This document shows, in pieces, positions 55,755-64,000 of a stretch of DNA of 64,000 nt. The DNA comes from Cladocopium goreaui (Eukaryota; Sar; Dinophyceae; Suessiales; Symbiodiniaceae): the NCBI GenBank assembly GCA_947184155.2, contig CAMXCT020006639.1:45001-109000 (forward strand). The letters are read 5' to 3'. Both the position numbers and the translations under genes were made by a program. The notes beneath the pieces were generated by a model. That model saw nothing but the letters and a program-made list of their open reading frames with translations, had not been told where the DNA came from and made no database searches. Every line of letters begins with the position of its first letter. The first letter of the stretch is position 1.

Positions 55755-55837
55755 CCTTGATGCAAATTCTTGGCCGACACTGCCGTGGCCGCCTTCGCGT
55801 CGGCCTCCGCGTTCATGCGAGCGACCCAGGCTTCAGC
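55755..55837 (-). CDS. Host exon, helical
   Basis: Phase 0 start after gttttcacccag|. It reads AEAWVARMNAEADAKAATAV then SAKNLHQ, donor AAGG|GTGACT. Ala-rich helix continuing the coiled-coil region. The end phase is not fixed (CAAG or CAAGG). Confidence 0.65.
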
Positions 55838-56394
55838 CTGGGTGAAAACATGTTGCGGAAAACATGTTGGGGCAGAGATTGTGTTTTTTTTTTACATTTG
55901 GTACAAACGGGTAAAACATCTAAAATACTGAGATGTTGGTGCCGATATCATATGTTAAGACTGGGTTGAAGATGTTTAGCATACCAACATTTTGGGGCAA
56001 AGGGTGCTTGTTTCATACAAGGCTGATTCAAGGTATGTATAACAGAAACGGGGAAGGAAAAAAACATTAGGACACAATACAACAAACAAAAGCATTACTG
56101 GCCGATACTGGGCACAAATTGAAGCATCCCTCATCTCTCCACAAATGATCAGCATGTAATTGATGGTTACATGTTCAAAATCTATCTACACGCTTCGTTT
56201 GATCATATTAAAGCAGCATATGCTTCATGTTTGTCGCATCTTGCGGATGAAATTTCCATGTGTGTTATCCAAAGCATATTGATGAAATCCATGTTTTCAG
56301 CTGGTTCAACTTTCCATCTTTGCGAATGAAACTGTCCCATGTTTCTTGGGCAAATGACTCACAACGGTGACAGTTCTGCTGCTACTATCTCCAC

Positions 56395-56431
56395 CTTTTT
56401 GAAGGCTCCCATCAACAGATAAGCTTCGCCA
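56395..56431 (-). CDS. Candidate host micro-exon
   Basis: Acceptor tttcatgcttag| and donor AAG|GTGGAG. One base then GEAYLLMGAFKK. The frame remains open past the donor (VEIVAAEL). Confidence 0.5.
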
Positions 56432-56743
56432 CTAAGCATGAAACCTGGATCTTAGATACCCTGCAAAAAAATCCTTTAGCTGGTATTTACAGTATTGAAA
56501 TTGTATTAAATTAAGTAATATTATTATCTGATCATATAATATATATATAGATAGTATATTTATATATATATAGTATATATAATTATATATCAAAAATTGA
56601 ATCATGTGTAAAACACCGTATGCATTTGCATTTTTGATGGCAACATATTCTTCAAGTATCAAACCACCCATCCAGTCAGATACCCTAGACATTCCTAGAA
56701 ATATCATTTGTTTGTGGCTGCTATTCACATACTCTTCACTGTA

Positions 56744-56848
56744 CTGATTGGTGGTTTCAACCCCTCTGAAAAATATGGCTTCGTCAGTTGGGATGATGAA
56801 ATTCCCAATTGAATGGAAAAATAAAACATGTTCCAAACCACCAATCAG
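56744..56848. repeat. MITE family B copy
   Basis: CTGATTGGTGGTTTCAACCCC at the left end and ttccaaaccaccaatcag at the right; both ends carry the same compensating G-to-A/C-to-T change. Confidence 0.8.
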
Positions 56849-57204
56849 CACTATATATATATATATCCCGGAGCTCTGTTGACTATGGGTGGTTGACATC
56901 CCCGACATCTCACATTACAATCAGTCAAATATCCTTCACCAGTCAGTTCAAAAATGTTCATGTTTCCTGGTAGGTCAATCCCTGAAATGTTGAAACGTCG
57001 TTGCTGGTTGTTGCTGGACTATATCTCATTTTTCTGGTTGAAAAACCACATTTTCCTGGCTGCAAATCAAACGTTTGCTGGTGGCTTCCAATTTTATTGC
57101 TGGTCATATTATGATATAATCCTTAAGTCTATGAAATTTGTTGCATTCACAAACTCAAAGAAAGGAGGCAAAAAAAAAATCCATATGAACCTCAATCCGG
57201 TCAA

Positions 57205-57345
57205 TTCCCACAACAATTTCCCATCAAATCACAACAAATTCCCATCAAATCACAAGAAATCACAAGTAAAGTCCCATCAAATCACAACAAATTCCGTAGG
57301 AATTCCCAAAATTCCCATCAAATTCCCATGAAATCACAAGTTTTG
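57205..57345. repeat. Imperfect tandem repeat cccatcaaatcacaa
   Basis: About seven units of ttcccatcaaatcacaacaa type; no gene. Confidence 0.75.
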
Positions 57346-57354
57346 CGCTGAACT

Positions 57355-57414
57355 CTCATCACTTCCGCTCTTGGTCAAGCCATGAAGCTTCTCCACAAAG
57401 TGCACCGCCATGGA
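57355..57414 (-). CDS. Candidate host exon
   Basis: Minus frame SMAVHFVEKLHGLTKSGSDE. The acceptor would be tttcacaaag|, weak. Composition is protein-like; limits uncertain. Confidence 0.4.
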
Positions 57415-57484
57415 CTTTGTGAAAACTTAGAAATCTCAGTAGAATAGACATGTGTTATTTATGAAAAGAATCATAGTTAATGAA

Positions 57485-57560
57485 ATAAATATGTTGATAT
57501 ATATATATAATATATATATATAAATATATATATAAATATATATATATATATGTTTATATT
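57485..57560. repeat. TA microsatellite
   Basis: (TA)n with tataaata interruptions. Confidence 0.85.
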
Positions 57561-57672
57561 AAATCATGCTGATATTATAGACACACACCGTTTTCAGTAG
57601 GTGATTAACATTTATATGTTAACTATGGGATTTTATTGGCCATAGGTGTGGTGAAAAACCCACTATATATGT

Positions 57673-57732
57673 TCAATGGATCGGCGGGAAAATCCAGCCG
57701 GAAACCATCGATTTTCGACCCAATCCATTGAT
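57673..57732. repeat. MITE family C, short diverged copy
   Basis: caatggatcggcgggaaaat and cgacccaatccattg pair. No clear target duplication. Confidence 0.55.
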
Positions 57733-57748
57733 ATCAACCATCATTTAT

Positions 57749-57852
57749 ACCTGGTAATTTGTTACATAGCGATTGAACATAGCCATTTCGTTCGTTAATT
57801 TACCCAAAAATAGTGATTTTCCATAGCAAACTCTTAGTTTACCAGTGGGTAA
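57749..57852. repeat. MITE family A, diverged copy
   Basis: tacctggtaatttgttacat at the left end and ttagtttaccagtgggta at the right. Confidence 0.65.
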
Positions 57853-57907
57853 CCCAGTTTTTTGGATGTTCTTTCCACTTCTGGATCCACGACCGGGTTC
57901 TCCAGAC

Positions 57908-57955
57908 CCGCTGCTTCTCCCTCTCAGCCTCCTGCGCTGCCCGTTTTTTTTCGGC
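57908..57955 (-). CDS. Host exon, coiled-coil
   Basis: 48 nt in phase 0: AEKKRAAQEAEREKQR. Acceptor gcctttttttcag| and donor CGG|GTCTGG. Typical heptad-like charge pattern. Confidence 0.7.
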
Positions 57956-58052
57956 CTGAAAAAAAGGCCAGGGCGGCTTGGAGCCGACCAAGATGATGAT
58001 TTACCCATGGATTTATGGAATGTGGGTAATTATGCAATATATATATGTGTGT

Positions 58053-59125
58053 GTGATCACATACATGCAATGATATTATCATAATTAAATAAATACATAT
58101 GTAAAATATAGACATGAATATATATAATATACAATATATATATAATATAATATATATATATATAATATAATATAATATCATATAATATAATATAATATAA
58201 TATAATATATATAATATAAAATATATATAATATTATATATAATATATTATATATAATATAAAATATATATTTATATATATATACAATATAGAAGATAAAA
58301 TATACATATATATATAATTTATTATATATAATAATATATATATATAAACATGACATATATATAATATACATAAACTATAATATATATATAAAAGACATAA
58401 TATATATAATATATCAAATATATAAGATAAGATATACATACAAATAATTTATTATATATATAAAATAAAATATAAGAAATATATATATATATGATATATA
58501 TCTATATACTATACATATAATATAATAAAATAAAAAATAATATAATATAATATAATATATATATAATATATAATAAAATATAATATATAGAATATATTAT
58601 ATATATAATATATAATATAATATATATATAATATATATAATATATAATATATACATAATATGTAATATATATATATATCTATAATATAATAAATATAATA
58701 TAGTATATTATATTATGTATATTATATATATAATATATTATATTATATTAAATAAAATTATATTTATATTATATTATATTATATTATAATATATATTTTA
58801 TTATATATATATATATAATATATATATAATAATATATATATAATAAAATATATATTATAATATAATATAATATAATATAATATAAATATAATATAAATAT
58901 AATTTTATTTAATATAATATAATATATTATATATATAATATACATAATATAATATACTATATATTTAATATACATAATAAAATATATATAATTTAATATA
59001 TATATATATAATATACATAATATAATACATATATATATATATAATATAAAATAATCTAACAATATATATATATATAATATAATATAAGATAAACTAATAA
59101 AATAATATATATATATATATATATG
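58053..59125. repeat. 1.1-kb AT satellite array
   Basis: (ATATAATATA)n with drifting units and a few ggc-free interruptions. Every ORF is I/Y/L low-complexity. Confidence 0.95.
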
Positions 59126-59129
59126 AATT

Positions 59130-59680
59130 GCATATATCTGCACCCTCTCAACATATTATATAACTACATATTACATGCATTTGTACTCTATCCTGTATAT
59201 TGTATGTGCTGATTCATATGTACATATTTAGTAGACGACACAATTTTGGGCCATGGATTTTGATAATTATCAACCATGTTTGCATATTAATTGTAACAAC
59301 ATTTAGCCTGCATCAGATTATGGTTTGAACCAAAAAACAATGGGGACTTCACGCTAATCAACAAACATGGTGATGTTCTGTGACCCAACACATGTCTTTA
59401 GCCAACTTACTACTTAACATATCCCTACAGTAAATATGGATGTAAATGGGGTTTCCACCAAAACGGAAGTAGAGATGATAGAAGTGCAAAACACATGTTT
59501 GTAACTAGAAACAAACAAAGCAGTGCAAATGACCCATACCCTTGTATAGCAATGTCAAGCAGGACTAATCCAACTCTGGTTCATGCTGAATTGCGGGGTC
59601 AAGCTTCTGAAGTGATAGGTCAACATGGACTCTGAACATTTTCCGTAACAAGCCAAGGCTTTCTGTAACAGTACAGGCTC
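59130..59680. other. Intron sequence, no gene seen
   Basis: AT-rich; no splice-flanked frame and no listed repeat. Confidence 0.4.
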
Positions 59681-59692
59681 CCCTCAATGCTC

Positions 59693-59728
59693 CGTGAAAC
59701 AGCCGCGCTTGGCCTGGTCCAATTCGGC
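59693..59728 (-). CDS. Candidate host micro-exon, coiled-coil
   Basis: Acceptor gcaagatcag| then AELDQAKRGCFT. A GC donor could end it after AELDQ or AELDQAK. Confidence 0.45.
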
Positions 59729-60302
59729 CTGATCTTGCGGAGATGGCGCAAACACTTCTCTGTTTCTTCGCTGGTTAGTATATATACTGAATATTATATA
59801 CGTATATACATAGATATATACATAATTCTATATCATGTATATATATATTTGTCACCTCGTCAATGAACAGACCCATTGAAACTATATACACTTACATCTG
59901 GGCCATTTGGCCATTTGAGGGTTCCTGTTGGGACGCATTACATACATGGAGCACTTGGGATAGGGAACCAGGGAACCAGGGAGTCTTGTAGCAGCCGAAT
60001 ATCTGATATAGGCAAGCATCATGTGGATAGCCTGGCCAAACATCTATGGTTTCATGCTCGTTTCGTGACAAAGCAACTGCTGGTCGCCATTTCCGGAATG
60101 GAACGGACGTGTTGGGCGATGAAGCCATTTCCGTGAGGGAAAAGCTTTACTCAACAAGCCCACGGTTCGACAATGACGTTTTAAGGAACCGACAAGGTGG
60201 ACTAAACAAGTACTTGCTGAAATGATGATCTGGTTTTTACCATTGGTTAATATACTGTTAATAATGGTTATTATAGGGTTAATGATGGATAATAATAAAA
60301 AT

Positions 60303-61171
60303 CTGGTTGGTGGTTTCAACCTACCCCTTCTGAAAAATATGAGTTCGTCAGTTGGGATGATGAAATTCCCAATAATGTCAACGTAGGATTAATCAACCGC
60401 CCCCACCCCACAAGGTAGGTATATACCTTGTAAGGTCTTTCCTGTATCCCCCCTAAATAAACGGCCCCTGAACCTTAAAATTTTGGATATGATTAGATTT
60501 GATAGCTCATACCTCATGGAACCCATCAGATTCCATTGGATTTGATAAGATTTGATTGTTAAAATCTCATGGAACCCATAGGATTCAATTGGAATGAATG
60601 GGCAAATCCAAAGAAAAAACATTGACATGGGGGGTTGATTAATCAGGGGGAACCTCGGTTATTTTTTTGATGGGGGACCTCGGGGCTCATGGGGGGTACC
60701 CTTTGGGAGCTATCCAAACTGATGATTTTTATAAAGAATTTCATTAGAATCGATCATTTGGGGGATATATGTTTTTTTTTTCAAATTTTCAATGATCAGC
60801 AGTGATGGGTTCCATAAGATTCCATTGGGTTTTAAATCTCACATTTCAGCACTGGTGGTTGATTATTTGCAGCTATTTTGGCTCATTGGAGGATTTGATT
60901 GCTAAAATCTCACTTGTCTGAGATTGATGAAACATGATGAGAGACAAAAAGATTGGAAATAAAGAATTTTGGATTAAAAAAAATGGATTTCAGCACAGGT
61001 GGTTGATTAATCATCCCAGGCCAAACGGTTTATTAATCCAGGGGGACCACCTGTTTTTAAACTACAAAAAAAAACATTGGGCAGTGGTGGTTGATTAATC
61101 GGGAGGGATTCATTAATCCTACCTTGACATGATATGGAAAGATAAAAAACATGTTCCAAACCATCAACCAG
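60303..61171. repeat. MITE family B copy split by a nested element
   Basis: The left half (CTGGTTGGTGGTTTCAACC ... gaaattcccaata) and the right half (atatggaaagataaaaaaca ... ccatcaaccag) are separated by 60375-61130. Joined, they make a normal-length B copy. Confidence 0.85.
60375..61130. mobile_element. 756-bp hairpin-ended element nested in a B MITE
   Basis: Ends ATGTCAACGTAGGATTAATC and GATTCATTAATCCTACCTTGACAT are inverted repeats. Subterminal gtggttgattaatc motifs recur at about 60632, 60853, 60998 and 61087. An accATTGGATTTGAT-type duplication lies in the left half. No transposase ORF; non-autonomous. Confidence 0.8.
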
Positions 61172-61333
61172 ATATGGGCTTATATGGTCTTATCATACCT
61201 CATACTGAAGAAATGATAGCTGATTTCCTCCCAGTCCAACTGATCCGACGAATTTTGGAATTTTCATGGGTCATCTGCGTTGCTGAAACTTCAGCGGCCT
61301 GGAAAAATATCCCCCGCCGACTTCACATCGAGC

Positions 61334-61378
61334 CTTGATGGCTGCCATTTTCTCCCTCTCTTTTCTTTTTTTTTCTTC
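61334..61378 (-). CDS. Host micro-exon, coiled-coil
   Basis: 45 nt in phase 0: EEKKRKEREKMAAIK. Acceptor gaggcgaag| and GC donor AAG|GCTCGA. Confidence 0.6.
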
Positions 61379-61754
61379 CTTCGCCTCACACAGTATCACA
61401 CAGTTTCGCAACAACTACCCAGGCGTTTGAACAGGAGTTCCTGGTACGGTGTGGCACAATCACAAAGAGTAGAAACGTGCTCAATAAGCTTGAGAATCTA
61501 AGATGTCAGAAAGTGAACAGAAAATGATAGAAAAGCGAGAACGTGGGAATATCACAACATATGAATCAAACTTGGACTTGCACATCCCTGAAATGCAAAG
61601 GTCTGGACCCCAAGGCCCTTTTGAGCATGCAACATGACTGCGTGTCATCCCCACTGAGAAATCGAGAGTCAACTGCGATCATCATCATCATCATCATCCG
61701 AATCCGAATCCTAAATGGAGATCTCTCAAAAGATGCTGAAGACAAGACATATGG

Positions 61755-61842
61755 GGGTTTCTGAAAAATGGCGGATCCCCAAAACTATAGGTTTTAAAAC
61801 TAAAATGATTTGGGGGTACACCCATGACATAGAAACCTCCAT
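61755..61842. repeat. MITE family F copy
   Basis: ggggtttctgaaaaatggcg and acatagaaacctcc pair around a ccccaaaactatag / atgatttggggg centre. Confidence 0.55.
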
Positions 61843-61898
61843 GTTTGAACCCACCAAGCGGAAGAGAAAAACCCAGCGAAAAACGAAACCGCCCATGC

Positions 61899-61943
61899 CT
61901 CCCTTTCCTTCTGTTTCTCCATCTCAATGGCTTCAAGCTGTGC
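61899..61943 (-). CDS. Host micro-exon, coiled-coil
   Basis: 45 nt in phase 0: AQLEAIEMEKQKERE. Acceptor actgctttgcag| and GC donor GAG|GCATGG. Confidence 0.65.
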
Positions 61944-62132
61944 CTGCAAAGCAGTTGCTGCTCAATGGATTCTGCCTCCTTCCCTTGACATTTCAATTTG
62001 AAGACAGCACCTGCAATATCAGAAGGTGATATACCACAACTGAAATCCTGCACAGAATTCCAGTTTTCCAACTGTTCCAAGACACCACCCAGCTCCGTTG
62101 CTTAAATCCTGCTGCAAGGGATATACAGAGGT

Positions 62133-62233
62133 TTCCGAAAATGTGGGTACCCCTACATCATCTATATAGGATGTTCATGGATTATCCATTATGAACCAAC
62201 TAAATGTTGGGGATTCCCTATGGAAACCTATAG
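62133..62233. repeat. MITE family F copy
   Basis: gaggtttccgaaaatgtggg at the left, attccctatggaaacctata at the right, inner ggattatccattatgaacca. Confidence 0.55.
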
Positions 62234-62286
62234 GACCTATGCATCTTTTGCTTCTCAAATTCAGCTGGAGGCCAACGTCGTGCTGC

Positions 62287-62352
62287 CTTCATCCTGGCTT
62301 CTTCTTCCAGCTGCTTCTGTCGTTCCGCCTCCATCTTCAACCTCTTCTTCTC
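62287..62352 (-). CDS. Host exon, coiled-coil
   Basis: 66 nt in phase 0: EKKRLKMEAERQKQLEEEAR then MK, acceptor cccggttccag| and GC donor AAG|GCAGCA. The frame is open 45 nt further (AARRWPPAEFEKQKM), so a later donor is possible. Confidence 0.7.
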
Positions 62353-62866
62353 CTGGAACCGGGGCTGGGAAGATTCGATCAAATCCTAACCAAAGAACCC
62401 AAGCTAAGTCAACTTTGTGCTTTCTCCACAGACTAAGCCATGGAGAATTTGTGAATATTTGTGAGCTACTCATCCCAAGCAAACTATTTGACAAACAAGT
62501 GCCTTGTTAAAGTATCTTGTCGTCCTGAGGGGTGGAAAGCGACTGTAATGGCTTCAGGAGACCTGTTGCCAACGTGACGCTTCAGGACGGGGTGAACTTA
62601 GTCCTAATTTCAGGTTTGCAAGGCACAAATAACGAAGCAATTGAATGGGCCCCTCTTGGAAGTAGATACCACCACAAGGTCTTTCGGAGGATTACTCAAT
62701 AGCACCACTTTAAGCAAAGTAAACCTAGACCACTTTCCGGGTGTACCTGGGTCATCCTGGGTCCATGTTCCACTGCAGCAAATGTCTTGCCAGCACTTAA
62801 GGTCTTCTCGGAGTGGATTTCTCAGATTTTCTCCCCATCCAGTCATCCCGGCGGATTTGCAGGTTC

Positions 62867-62920
62867 CTTCTTTTCTTGCTTCTTCGCCTGCTTTTCGAGC
62901 TGTTTGGCTCTCTTTTCTTC
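62867..62920 (-). CDS. Host exon, coiled-coil
   Basis: 54 nt in phase 0: EEKRAKQLEKQAKKQEKK. Acceptor cgatgtttcacag| and GA donor AAG|GAACCT. Confidence 0.7.
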
Positions 62921-63281
62921 CTGTGAAACATCGAAAGAAACCATGGCTGATTGGCGGTTGAAAAACCTTGAATGTCAATTTTTCTGGGGATCATCATAAT
63001 AGCATCCCCATCCGCTTCAAAATTCAGTCCCACTGAATTTTGACTTCGAAGATCCACTCAAGAGACTCAAGCTCCATCTGGATATGGCAATTCCCACACC
63101 CAAATGGATGGTGTTGTGATGTCTGGTGTGCTCCGTCCCATCCCTTGTGAAACATGGTCCCTCATTCTACAGGTGCTTGGAGGTGCAGTTGCACTAGTTT
63201 GCCTGGAGCCCAACTGGTACTGAAAATCCCATGGTTATACCTGCACCCCCAAGTGGAGGGTCTGGACAATGGCTTCCCTAC

Positions 63282-63335
63282 CAGGCTTTTTCTCCCTCGG
63301 TCCTTCTTTTCTTTCTTTGACTTTTTCTCTTTCTC
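63282..63335 (-). CDS. Host exon, Lys-rich coiled-coil
   Basis: 54 nt in phase 0: EKEKKSKKEKKDRGRKSL. Acceptor caccgcttttcag| and donor CTG|GTAGGG. Most upstream exon found; the gene probably extends beyond the window. Confidence 0.65.
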
Positions 63336-63775
63336 CTGAAAAGCGGTGCTTTTGTGGGTGTGGGTCGGCGATGAATTTGATAAATGAGCAAGTTTCCATA
63401 GCTATGTGATGTCATTGTCGGATGGTAATAGGAAGGTTTGCACTTGAAGCTGCACCGAAACGTGGTTTCCCATGTTACCCTAGGTCTGAATTCTGACCAA
63501 TGTTTACATATATAACCATGGTATGTATATATATATATATTATACACATACACACCAGTGCAGCTGTAAGTCAATCCCAAAACTTAAAGGATCTTTACCA
63601 AGACCAACTCGTTGAGGAAGTCTGACTGGTTCCAGACTTCTGTGAAAACTGGCGCAACATGCACAAACCAACATTAAGCATCTGAATAAACTCATATGAT
63701 AGCTGGTCTCTTGTGATCTTCAAAGTTTGAGAATGATCATCTCAAGATACTCAAGATCATTGTGGTTCAATATCA

Positions 63776-63970
<195 letters not shown>

Positions 63971-64000
63971 CTAGAATATTTATCGGATAAACCGTGATAC

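Overview
The window looks like nuclear DNA of a dinoflagellate, most like a Symbiodiniaceae/Suessiales-type genome; no species is claimed. Three things support this. Very short exons, all on the minus strand, are separated by introns of roughly 0.5-2 kb. Intron ends fit AG|G acceptors with a mixture of GT, GC and GA donors. The introns are packed with short hairpin transposons and AT microsatellites. There is no bacterial-type gene density, no rRNA or tRNA that I can recognise, and no CRISPR array.

Host layer: from about 63.3 kb down to about 0.55 kb I find about 50 candidate exons, every one on the minus strand, typically 24-130 nt long and often an exact multiple of three. From 54 to 63 kb they encode a highly charged E/K/R/Q-rich coiled-coil stretch, in phase-0 micro-exons of 24-75 nt. 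From 51 to 44 kb the reading phases of nine consecutive exons fit together, ending in a Cys-rich exon with a perfect GTAAGT donor. This argues for at least one very long gene that runs through the window and probably beyond both ends. I do not recognise the protein, and I cannot prove that the 0.5-29 kb exons belong to the same gene.

Mobile layer: two foreign elements lie back to back in what would be one intron (29.4-44.4 kb). Element 1 (31162-34472) is a 3.3-kb Polinton/Maverick-like remnant. It has ~170-bp terminal inverted repeats, a GTGGGGG target duplication, a frameshifted retroviral-type integrase lacking its catalytic Glu, and several small decayed minus-strand ORFs. Three of those ORFs start just downstream of the same TATA/poly-A motif, a viral-style promoter set. 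Element 2 (34516-43672) is a GC-rich 9.2-kb DNA transposon-like element. It carries an intact 825-codon ORF with transposase-like features, an overlapping ORF with the C-terminal half of an SF1/UPF1-type helicase, further minus-strand coding pieces, ~300-bp inner inverted arms, and a 9-bp tandem array near each end. Its terminal sequence recurs on a 124-bp hairpin at 24.5 kb, apparently its non-autonomous partner.

Repeat layer: at least six MITE-like families are scattered through the introns: A (CCCTCTGGTAA, about 20 copies), B (CTGGTTGGTGGT, 13), C (with 10-11 bp target duplications), D, E and F. A 756-bp hairpin element is nested inside one B copy (60375-61130). Long AT arrays lie at 19.84-20.48 and 58.05-59.13 kb, and a composite CATA/CATTA satellite at 2.6-3.3 kb.
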